This document shows, piece after piece, positions 40,801 to 51,100 of a stretch of 64,000 nucleotides of DNA. The stretch lies in NCBI GenBank assembly GCA_037178625.1, contig CM074131.1, positions 2,852,001-2,916,000 on the forward strand, written 5' to 3'. Position 1 is the first letter of the stretch. Each line of letters begins with the position of its first letter. Source of the DNA: Skeletonema tropicum (lineage: Eukaryota > Bacillariophyta > Thalassiosirophyceae > Thalassiosirales > Thalassiosiraceae). The position numbers were made by a program, and so were the translations under genes. The notes under the pieces are model-generated. The model searched no databases, was not told the origin of the DNA, and saw only the letters and a list, made by a program, of their open reading frames with translations.

Positions 40801-43800
40801 CTTCGCCTCTTCCTCTGCTTTCATTGCAGCTGCAATCCTCTCTTCCTCAACCTTCTTTGCAGCTCCAATTCTCTCCTCATCGGCCTTGATCTTCGCCTCT
40901 TCCTCTGCTTTCTTTGCAGCTGCAATCCTCTCTTCCTCGGCCTTCTTTGCAGCTGCAATCCTCTCTTCCTCGGCCTTCCTCTTCGCCTCTTCCTCTGCTT
41001 TCTTTGCAGCTGCTAAAGCCGCTGCCGATGCAATCCTCTCCTGCTCGACCTTGATCTTCGCCTCTTCCTCTGCATTCTTTGCAGCTGCAATCCTCTCTTG
41101 CTCGGCCTTCCCCTTCGCCTCATCTTCTGCTTTCTTTGCAGCTGCAATCCTCTCTTCCTGGGCCTTCTTTGCACCTACAATTCTCTCTTCCTCGGCCTTC
41201 CTCTTCGCCTCTTCGTCTGCTTTCTTTGCAGCTGCAATCCTCTCCTGCTCGGCCATGATCTTCGCCTCTTCCTCTGCTTTCTTTGCAGCTGCAATCCTCT
41301 CTTGCTCGGCCTTCCTCTTCGCCTCATCTTCTGCCTTCTTTGCAGCTGCAATCCTCTTTTCCTCGGCCTTCTTTGCAGCTGCAATTCTCTCTTCCTCGGC
41401 CTTGATCTTCGCCTCTGCTTCTGCTTTCTTTGCAGCTGCAATCCTCTCTTCCTCGGCCTTCCTCTTCGCCTCTTCCTCTGCTCTCTTTGCAGCTGCTAAA
41501 GCCGCTGCCGCAGCAATCCTCTCCTGCTCAACCTTGATCTTCGCCTCTTCCTCTGCTTTCTTTGCAGCTGCAATCCTCTCTTCCTCGGCCTTCCTCTTCG
41601 CCTCATCTTCTCCCTTCTTTGCAGCTGCAATCCTCTCTTCCTCGGCCTTCTTTGCAGCTACAATTCTCTCTTCCTCGGCCTTGATCTTCGCCTCTGCTTC
41701 TGCTTTCTTTGCAGCTGCAATCCTCTCCTGCTCGGCCTTCCTCTTCGCCTCTTCCTCTGCTTTCTTTGCAGCTGCTAAAGCCGCTGCCACAGCAATCCTC
41801 TCCTGCTCGGCCTTGATCTTCGCCTCTTCCTCGGCCTTCTTTGCAGCTGCAATCCTCTCTTTCTCGGCCTTCCTCTTCGCCTCATCTTCTGCCTTCTTTG
41901 CAGCTGCAATCCTCTCTTCCTCGGCCTTCTTTGCAGCTACAATTCTCTCTTCCTCGGCCTTGATCTTCGCCTCTGCTTCTGCTTTCTTTGCAGCTGCAAT
42001 CCTCTCCTGCTCGGCCTTCCTCTTCGCCTCTTCCTCTGCTTTCTTTGCAGCTGCTAAAGCCGCTGCCACAGCAATCCTCTCCTGCTCGGCCTTGATCTTC
42101 GCCTCTTCCTCGGCCTTCTTTGCAGCTGCAATCCTCTCTTTCTCGGCCTTCCTCTTCGCCTCATCTTCTGCCTTCTTTGCAGCTGCAATCCTCTCTTCCT
42201 CGGCCTTCTTTGCAGCTACAATTCTCTCTTCCTCGGCCTTGATCTTCGCCTCTGCTTCTGCTTTCTTTGCAGCTGCAATCCTCTCCTGCTCGGCCTTCCT
42301 CTTCGCCTCTTCCTCTGCTTTCTTTGCAGCTGGTAAAGCCGCTGCCACAGCAATCCTCTCCTGCTCGGCCTTGATCTTCGCCTCTTCCTCGGCCTTCTTT
42401 GCAGCTGCAATCCTCTCTTGCTCGGCCTTCCTCTTCGCCTCATCTTCTGCCTTCTTTGCAGCTGCAATCCTCTCTTCCTCGGCCTCCTTTGCAGCTACAA
42501 TCCTCTCTTCATCGGCCTTGATCTTCGCCTCTGCTTCTGCTTTCTTTGCAGCTGCAAACCTCTCTTCCTCGGCCTTCCTCTTTGCCTCTTCCTCTGCTCT
42601 CTTTACAGCTGCTAAAGCCGCTGCCGCTGCAATCCTCTCCTGCTCGGCCTTGATCTTCGCCTCTTCCTCTGCTTTCTTTGCAGCTGCAATCCTCTCTTCC
42701 TCAACCTTCTTTGCAGCTGCAATTCTCTTTTCCTCGGCCTTGATCTTCGCCTCTGCTTCTGCTTTCTTTGCAGCTGCAATCCTCTCTTCCTCGGCCTCCT
42801 TTGCAGCTGCAATCCTCTCTTCCTCGGCCTTCCTCTTCGCCTCTTCCTCTGCTTTCTTTGCAGCTGCAATCCTCTCCTCCTCCTCCTCGACCTTCCTCTT
42901 CACCTCTTCTTCTGCTTTCTTTGCAGCTGCAATCCTCTCTTCCTCGGCCTTGATCTTCGTCTCTTTTTCTGCCTTCTTTGCAGCTGCAACCCTCTCCTGA
43001 TCGGCCTTGATCTTCGCCTCTTCCTCTGCCTTCTTTGCAGCTGCAATCCTCTCTCCGCTCGGCCTTGACCTTCGCCTCTGCTTCTGCCTTCTTTGCAGCT
43101 GCAATTCTCTCCTGCTCGGCATTCCTCTTCGCCTCCTCCTCTGCTTTCTTTGCAGCTGCTAAAGCCGCTGCCACTGCAATCCTCTCCTGCTCGGCCTTGA
43201 TCTTGGCATCTTCTTCTGCTTTCTTTGCAGCTGCAATCCTCTCCTCTTCAGCCTTCTTTGCAACTGCAACCCTTTCCTCCTCCTCCTCGACCTTCCTCTT
43301 CTCCTCTTCTTCTCCTGCCCTTTTTTTGGCTTCCTCTTCTGCCTTCTTTTCAGCTTCAATCCTCTTCTCCTCTTCTGCTTTCTTTGCAGCTGCCTCATTG
43401 TTACTGTCGTTTACAGATGTAGCTGGCGGAGGCTTGACATAGTCACATTTATCCAATGAAATTTTTCCGCAAGGTTTTGAGCCTTTCTTCAGTGCATAAG
43501 ATTTGCCCTTGTCACTCTTGATCAGTTCATTTGCTGTGGTGTCGAAAGTACCCAAATGAACATGTTTCCCTTTCTTGTCATAATCAAATACTGCCAATTC
43601 AATCTTCCTATTCAAATCTCCATCACACAATGCATTGATATCAATAGTGGCTGGATTCCACTGGTGAGACCAATTGCTCTTCACTCGATCACTTCGATAC
43701 ACTGGTGCCCAAGTCTTGCTGTCATCGTAGGCGCGACGTACCTCGAAGAAGGGATCTGATTTGCCCCTGAATTCTTGCCAACGCAGGATCAATTTTCCTG

Positions 43801-45259
43801 CAGATTTTGGTACCTTCTGGATACGGGCGGAGAGCGTGGGTTGTTTTCCTCCTCTTTTCTTTGTTAGTGGCTTGGCTTCAATACCTCCTTGTCCTTGGCC
43901 TTGTTCACCAAGAATATCTTCAATTTTGAACACAGCGGCTGCAATAGTGATAGTGAAGGCAGTTTCAGTAAGAATGAGTGAGTGCTCGAAAGGAATGCAT
44001 CTAAATATGCATTGCATAAAAAAAACTTACATCCCATTGGAATACCACTGCCCTTCCTAACCTTATCAACAACTGACACTTTAACGCACGCCTCCTTCCC
44101 AAAGCTGTGATCAAATATGAACGAAGTCGTCCACTTTGGAGACAGTGAATTCTTGATGACCTCCGTTCTGCCCAATAACTTCCCTGGCTCTTCATCAGAT
44201 CCAGCGACTAGTAGTTTGACCTCGGCGTATGGATCAGATATACCCTTGCCTAGACCGGCGACATTTTTCAGGTCAGATGCGTGGAGAGTTAGTAGAAGCT
44301 TGTCTACAGGATTCACCACTCTATCCGCCTCAGTTATCTCGCATTCGTCTAACGAAATTGTCCCACAAGGTTCCAAACCTTTCTGTAACTTATAAGGCTT
44401 GACTTTGCTATTGATCAGTTCATTCACAGTGGTTGTGAAATTACACAAATGAACATGGTCAGCATCTGAACTCATGTCATGATCAAACACGACGAAATAA
44501 AAATCCCTATTCAAATCACCATCGCACAGTGCCTGAACATCTATAGTGGCAGGACTCCACTCTGGACTCTCACTGGGAATCCAACTCTTTACACGCTCGC
44601 TTCGATAAACTGGTGAAAAATCTTTATCGCCTTCATGTTCATAGTTGCGAAGTACCACAAACCAGGGATCTGATTTGCCACGATATCTTTGCCAACGCAG
44701 GGTCAACTTTCCTGCCGATATGGATGGGACCTCCCGGATACGAACAGAGAGTACCCCGATCCCGCCCTGCTCTTCTACATAATCATTTTCTAGTTGTTTG
44801 CCTTGAATATTTCCTTGGCTGAGAAGGATATCTTCAATTTTGAATACAGCGGCTGCAAAAGTAAAAGGGATTGCAGAATTATGAGTGAGTGTGCGCGAGG
44901 GCGAGGGGACATATATAATGTGTACTTTCACAGTGGTGGTTGCAAATACACATATTATACTTACATCCAATGAACTTATCACTCTCCTTCCTGATCTTGT
45001 CAGCCACTAATACTTTAATACACGCATCCTTCCCCAAGTTATCATCGATTAAGAATGTTGTTGTCCATTTTGAAGATAAAGAATTCTTGATTGATTCCGT
45101 CCTACCCAATAATATTCCTGGATCTTCATCAGATACAGATGCTATTAGTTTGACTTCGGCATATGGATCGGATGTCCCCTTGCCCCGACCGGCAACATTT
45201 TTGAGGTCAGTTGCGTGGAGCGTTAGCTGCAGCTTTTGCTTTTGCCCAGACCCAGACAT
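37863..45259 (-). CDS. Copine-like tandem C2 protein with giant KAEEE helix and membrane C-terminus, copy A (two frameshifts)
   Basis: Exons 45259-44965, 44852-44031 and 43938-37863 (introns GTAAGT...GCAG, 112 and 92 nt) would give about 2,400 residues. Exon 1 is a C2A-like domain (LHATDLKNVAGRGKGTSDPY). Exon 2 is C2B-like (GKSDPWFVVLRN; DVQALCDGDLNRDFYFVVFD), then a second C2A. Exon 3 starts with a second C2B (GKSDPFFEVRR; ALCDGDLNRKIELAVFDYDK). These resemble copine C2A-C2B pairs, but no vWA domain follows. Instead a very long Ala/Glu/Lys/Arg helix of 19-residue repeats is followed by a C2 remnant, a Pro-rich stretch, an unrecognised domain, coiled coil and hydrophobic segments (LMRFLFVGANICCVGVLARI; AYSAAAGLVVTTAIG; FGGKIIFLIIRAIAFL). 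One-base insertions near 43054 and 40680 break the frame. Calcium-dependent membrane binding is inferred. Confidence 0.7.
39661..39756 (-). repeat. 48-bp perfect tandem duplication inside copy A
   Basis: Two adjacent 48-bp units encode RRTDERRPLRKPVVDP twice in succession, just after a C2-like remnant (KSDPFFEVRR) and before a Pro-rich linker. The second copy is identical at the DNA level, so the duplication is recent. Confidence 0.8.
39900..43400 (-). repeat. 57-bp coding minisatellite of copy A
   Basis: On the minus strand, units of 57 bp encode AEEEAKRKAEEERIAAAKK-type 19-residue blocks. They are interspersed with 33-bp units (AEEERIAAAKK) and Ala-rich spacers (AAAALAAAKR). Higher-order blocks of several units recur almost unchanged, for example around 41.6-42.4 kb, which points to recent block amplification. 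The plus strand is strongly pyrimidine-rich. Confidence 0.85.
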
Positions 45260-46652
45260 TTTTGTTCTGTTTTTTTCAGTAGCAATGGTTCAGAGAAGGA
45301 GAAGATCATCATCTGGTGCGGCTCTATCAGCCAGCGACAAAAGGGTGAACGCTGCACGCGTTTGCGTTTGGGTATCCCGTCTTCAGATATGGAACACTTT
45401 ACACTTACTTATCACTTTTCATTCTCTCCGACGAAATGCCAATGAGTAATGCGACAAACGACGTATCTTCCATCTTCTTGCAGGGAAGTTGATAGAGCTG
45501 GCACTTGTTTTCGTACTTTTGGTCTTGCATTAGAAACGCAGCCGTGCAAGACCACTCCCCACAATGGGCGCAAAACTTTTCTAGTGAACGTACGCGAGAG
45601 ATTCCTACAATCCGGCTCGCTCTCGCGTCGCTGGGGACAGGGTCTCTCGTCAATCATAACCCCTTTCCCCAAGAAAAGAAAACAGTGCCCCTCGCTTTTC
45701 CAAACTGTCTTGTGTTCCCAAGTGCCGCTTCTGCGGAGATGTGTATCGATTTCGAATACATATATGGTAGTCTCGAGAATCTTTTGATTGCGATAAGCAG
45801 AGAAAGAGAGATGTGCAAATATTATGAGCTCGTGGTAAAGCTCTGCTGACTAACTTTGGGTGGGCAAGAGGGTTGCGAGCGAAAATTTAGTACCATAGTT
45901 GTGCTTTACATAAGCAAAGGCACTTCAATACTTTACAGCTGATGAGCGACCTTGCAAGAGTGCCAAGAAAAAAACGAATATATAAAGAGCAAGTAGGAAT
46001 TCTCGCTTTACAATTTTTCCAATTCTACTGCATAGATGTCATTTGCAATGATGGGGACGTCCAAAAAGAATGAATATAGGAAAAGCGATTAAAGCCAATC
46101 GACAACAAAACAAAAAGAGACACAATTCATGAATAAGCAAATTGCCAAAGAGAGATCCGAACAGGCTACTTGTTGGGCTATCGGCCAGCCCAAGTTGGAC
46201 CACTCAGATCAGCTACAGCGTGGCAGCGTCGCTTCTAACTAAGCTATCCTACTGAGCAGTGCAAATGAGCTTGTTTACTATTGCCACCGACTATAATGGG
46301 CCACCAGAAGCGGCTCATGCATATATTGACGACGAGAGATACGATATGATTAGATATAGTGCTGCCGGCAAGCCCAAGTTGGACCACTCAAATCAGCTAC
46401 AGCGTAGTAGCGTCGAAAATACTCGTCATGGATATTTTGGAGTGATATAAAATCACTTGTTTGTGTCGCAACGGGACCGGGCACAAAAAAGAAAAATCGG
46501 ACACAAACTGCTCAAAAAGCGTCCACTCACTCTTCACGACACTCACGGTAGGAGACACTGGAAGCAAGAAAAAAATTGCGCCTATTGATAACACTATTGT
46601 CCTCACGCAGGAATGATTATCACAGCACGAGTGGAGAGCGTCACCACCCATA
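45260..46652. other. Upstream region of copy A
   Basis: The first ~135 bp are the shared promoter of both copies. Homology with the copy B upstream region continues in blocks (45420-45900) without the MITE-like insertion. Positions 45915-46170 have no counterpart there. A satellite monomer follows at 46177-46430. Positions 46430-46652 flank the 3' end of the degraded third unit. No coding sequence is seen. Confidence 0.5.
46177..46430 (+). repeat. Isolated satellite monomer upstream of copy A
   Basis: One complete monomer (46250-46425) plus the end of a preceding one match the 186-bp satellite of the array at 54.9-59.9 kb. It includes CTATCCTACTGAGCAGTGCA and GGCTCATGCATATATTGACG. It lies at the same place relative to copy A as the array does relative to copy B. 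Confidence 0.9.
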
Positions 46653-46863
46653 GCTACGCTTCAGACACACTGGGTGTGTGTCATGCTATTGTTGAGTACC
46701 AAGTACCAAGGCTCCATATGCCAATATATTGAGAATAGAGAGCTTAACTTCTCGCCTTACAATACTTATGTGAAAGAAGATTCTTTTATGAATGCTACAT
46801 ACATTCCATTTATGCAATGCAATATAGATATGGACGTCCACAACTCCAACTCTCATCTCACCC

Positions 46864-48102
46864 TTAAGGACCACCTAAGAATGCAATCGCACGAATGATA
46901 AGGAATATAATCTTGCCTCCAAATACACCATCAACCAGAGCCATGGCAAGAATGCTTCGTCTCCACAAGCGCCAGGGGAATAAGCGACGCCGTATTACCG
47001 GTGGCGGTGGTGGTGGTGGCAGTATAAGTGGCTTGGGAGCGAAGAATTTGGTAGCGAGAGGGGAAAGTTGGTCGATCGCTGTGGTGACGACCAACCCAGC
47101 TGCGGCAGAGTATGCCTGTCGTAGGAACACGGCATGACGTGTTGGATTGTTGTACTTCATGTCAATATCAGTGCTTGCCTGTTCCACCGCCTTAAATTCT
47201 TTCTTTACCAAACGTAAGCGACTTTTACACCCTCCCAATTCCTCATCCGTCGTCTTCTTCTTGGCAGATTCCTCAGTCAGCACCTTACTCAATTCTTTCT
47301 CTTGTGCCCCGCAACGCTGGAACTCAGACACATCATTCAAATACTTCGCTTCGATGCGTTCAATCTTTGCCTCAAGTTCTTTCGCAGATGCATCAATTCC
47401 TTCGCTACGATTCACCGAATTCCTCATTGATTTTTCCGCATCGCCAACCGTTTCCCTCAACTCATCCCTCTGCTCGTTCAACCATGCAATAGTCTTAGTG
47501 TTGACATTCGATTTCCTTTCCGCCTCTCCGAACGCAGCTATTCTATCTGCCACTTCCACCCTCCGCTGGAGCTCGTAGGGAACAATTCGTGCCAACACTC
47601 GCCTTCCTCTTAGACTCTTCCTCGGCCTTCTGCTAGCTGCTAAAGCCGCTGCCGGTGCAATCCTCTCTTCCTCGGCCTTCCTTGCAGCTGCTAATGCCGC
47701 TGCCGCTGCAATCCTCTCCTCTTCAGCTTTCCTTGCAGCCACCTCCTCCTCTGCGTTCTTTTTAGCTGCTAAAGCCGCTGCTATTGCTGCTGCTGCAATC
47801 CTCTCCTCTCCTGCCCTCCTTTTGGCTTCCTCTTCTGTCTTCTTTTCAGCTTCAATCCTCTTCTCTTCTGCTGCTTTCTTTGCAGCTGCCTCATTGTTAC
47901 TGTCATTCGCAAATGCAGCTGGCGGAGGCTTGACAAATTCAAAAAAATTTCCGCAAGGATTTGAGCCTTTCTTCAGCGCATAAGAATTGCTCTTGTCATT
48001 CTTGATCAGTTCATTCGATTGTAATGTCGAAAGTACCCCAATGAACATGTTTCCCTTTCTTGTCATAATCAAATACTGCAAATTGAATATTCTGATGGGC
48101 AA
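46864..48102 (-). pseudogene. Truncated third unit of the copine-like/KAEEE gene
   Basis: This is a 412-codon open frame, but its first part is a shifted version of the C2B end. The DNA for AVFDYDKKGKHVHLGTF appears with a base change and frame shifts, then NELIKNDKSNSYALKKGSNP is back in frame. A short KAEEE region follows. It is joined by deletion straight to VLARIVPYELQRRVEVADRI and the membrane C-terminus, 95% or more like copy A. Thus the 5' exons, most of the helix and the ~1.8 kb middle segment are missing. It could still be expressed as the 3' end of copy B only if frames were restored, so it is called a relic. Confidence 0.65.
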
Positions 48103-51100
48103 AATGCCAACATCATCACTACTTTCTTTGCAGCTGCAATCCTCTCTTCCTTGGCCTTCATTGCAGCTGCAAACCTCTCCTCCTCGTCCTTCCGCTTCGC
48201 CTTTGCTTCTGCTTTCTGTTCAGCTACTACAGCCGCTACCGCTGAAATCCGTTCTTGCACGTCCTTGATCTTCGCCTCTTCGTCTTCCTTCTTTGCAGCT
48301 ACAATCCTCTCTTCCTCGACCTTCATTTGCAGCTGCAATCCTATCTTCCTCGGCCTTCCTCTTCGCCTCTTCTTCAGCCTTCTTTGCAGCTGCAATCCTC
48401 TCTTCCTCGACCTTCCTCTTCGCCTCTTCCTCAGCTTTCTTTGCAGCTGCTGAAGCCGCTGCCGCTGCAATCCTCAACTGCTCGGCCTTCCACTTAGCCT
48501 CTTCCTCTGACTTCTTTGCAGCTGCAATCCTCTCTTCCTCGGCCTTCCTCTTCGCCTCTTCTTCTGCCATCTTTGCAGCTGCAATCCTCTCTTCCTCGAC
48601 CTTCTTTGCAGCTGAAATCCTCTCTTCCTCGGCCTTGATCTTCGCCTCTTCCTCTGCTTTCTTTGCAGCTGCAATCCTCTCTTCCTCGACCTTGATCTTA
48701 GCCTCTGCTTCTGCTTTCTTTGCAGCTGCAAACCTCACTTCCTCGATCTTCCTCTTCGCCTCTTCCTCTGCTTTCTTTGCAGCTGCAAAAGCCGCTGCCG
48801 CTGCAATCCTCTCTTCCTCGGCCTTGATCTTCGCCTCTTCCTCTGCTTTCTTTGCAGCTGCAATCCTCTCTTCCTCGGCCTTCCGCTTCTCCTCCGATTC
48901 TGCTTTCTTTGCAGCTGCAACCCTCTCCTGCTCGGCCTTGATCTTCGTCTCTTCCTCTGCTTTCTTTGCAACTGCTAAAGACACTGCCGCTGCAATGCAC
49001 TCTAGCTCGGCCTTCCTCTTCGTTTCTTCCTCTGCTTTCTTTGCAGCTGCAATCCTCTCTTGCTCGGCCTTCCTCTTCGCCTCTGCTTCTGTTTTCTTTC
49101 CAGCAGCAACTCTCTCCTGCTCGGCCTTGACCTTCGCCTCATCCTCTGCTTTCTTTTTTGCAGCTGCTACAACCGCTGCCGCAGCCGCTGCCGCTGCAAT
49201 CCTCTCTTCCTCGGCGTTGATCTTCGCCTCCTCTTCTGCTTTCTTTGCAGCTGCAAACCTCTCCTGCTCTGCGATCCTTTTCGCCTCTTCCTCTGCCTTC
49301 GTTTCAGACGCTAAAGCCGCTGCCGCTGAAATCCTCTCCTGCTCGGCCTTCCTTTTCGCCTCTGCTTCTGCTTTCTTTGCAGCTGCAATCCTCTCATCCT
49401 CGGCCTTCCTCTTCGCCTCTGCTTCTGCCTTCTTTGCAGCTGCAATCCTCTCCTGCTCGGCCTTGATCTTCGCCTCTTCCTCTGCTTTCTTTGCAGCTGC
49501 AATCCTCTCTTCCTCGGCCTTGATCTTCGCCTCTGCTTCTGCTTTCTTTGTAGCTGCAATCCTCTCTTCCTCGGCCTTGATCTTCGCCTCTTCCTCTGCA
49601 TTCTTTGCAGCTGCTAAAGCCGCTGCCGTTGAAATATTTTCTTCCTCGGCATTCCTCTTCGCCTCTTCCTCGGCCTTCTTTGTTGCTGCGATCCTCTCTT
49701 CCTCGGCCTTGACCTTCGCCTCTGCTTCTGCCTTCTTTGCAGCTGCAACCCTCTCTTCCTCGGCCTTCCTCTTCGCATCTTCCTCTGCTTTCTTTGCAGC
49801 AGCTAAAGCCGCTGCCTCTGCAATCCTCTCCGTCTCGGCCTTGATCTTCGCCTCTTCCTCTGCTTTCTTTGCAGCTGCAATCCTCTCTTGCTCGGCCTTG
49901 ATCTTCGCCTCTTCCTCTGCTTTCTTTGCAGCTGAAATTCTCTCTTCCTCGGCCTTGATCTTCGCCTCTGCTTCTGCTTTCTTTGCAGCTGCAATCCTCT
50001 CTTCCTCGGCCTTCCTCTTCGCCTCCTCTTCAGCCTTCTTTGCAGCTGCAATCCTCTCTTCCTCGACCTTCCTCTTCGCCTCTTCCTCTGCTTTCTTTGC
50101 AGCTGCTAAAGCCACTGCCGCTGCAATCCTCTCTTCCTCGGCCTTCCTCTTCGCCTCTTCCTCTGCTTTCTTTGCAGCTGCAATCCTCTCTTCCTCGGCC
50201 TTCCTCCTCGCCTCTTCTTCTGCCAACTTTACAGCTGCAATCCTCACTTCCTCGGCCTTCTTTGCAGCTGCAATCCTTTTTTCCTCGGCCTTGATCTTCG
50301 CCTCTTCCTCTGCTCTCTTTGCAGCTGCAATCCTCTCTTCCTCGGCCTTCTTTGCAGCTGCAAACCTCACTTCCTCGATCTTCCTCTTCGCCTCTTCCTC
50401 TGCTTTCTTTGCAGCTGCAATCCTCTCTTCCTCGGCCTTCTGCTTCTCCTCTGCTCCTGCTTTCTTTGCAGCTGCAACCCTCTCCTGCTCGGCCTTGATC
50501 TTCGCCTCTTCCTCTGCATTCTTTGCAACTGCTAAAGACACTGCCGCTGCAATGCACTCTAGCTTAGCCTTCCTCTTCGTTTCTTCCTCTGCTTTCTTTG
50601 CAGCTGCAATCCTCTCTTGCTCGGCCTTCCTCTTCGCCTCTGCTTGTGTTTTCTTTCCAGCTGCAACTCTCTCCTGCTCGGCCTTGACCTTCGCCTCTTC
50701 CTCTGCTTTCTTTTTTGCAGCTGCTTCAGCCGCTGCCGCTGCCACTGCAATCCTCTCTTCCTCGGCCTTGATCTTCGCCTCCTCTTCTGCTTTCTTTGCA
50801 GCTGCAAACCTCTCCTGCTCTGCGATCCTTTTCGCCTCTTCCTCTGCCTTCGTTTCAGACGCTAAAGCCGCTGCCGCTGAAATCCTCTCCTGCTCGGCCT
50901 TCCTTTTCGCCTCTTCCTCTGCTTTCTTTGCAGCTGCAATCCTCTCTTCCTCGGCCTTACTCTCCGCCTCTGCTTCTGCCTTCTTTGCAGCTGCAATCCT
51001 CTCCTGCACGGCCTTGATCTTCGCCTCTTCTTCTGCTTTCTTTACAGCTACAATTCTCTCTTCCTCGGCCTTGATCTTCGCCTCTGCTTCTGCTTTCTTT

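Larger units (their letters stand above)
37655..46440. repeat. Segmental duplication, copy A (~9 kb)
   Basis: From about 37655 the sequence repeats nearly base for base from about 46653, offset 9,001 bp at the 3' flank. The shared DNA covers the 3' flank, the gene's C-terminal part, its 5' exons and introns, the promoter, and a satellite monomer at 46177-46430. Homology stops just upstream of PPCS. Copy A retains a ~1.8 kb middle segment (about 38.6-39.9 kb) that is missing next to the 3' end of copy B. Confidence 0.85.
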
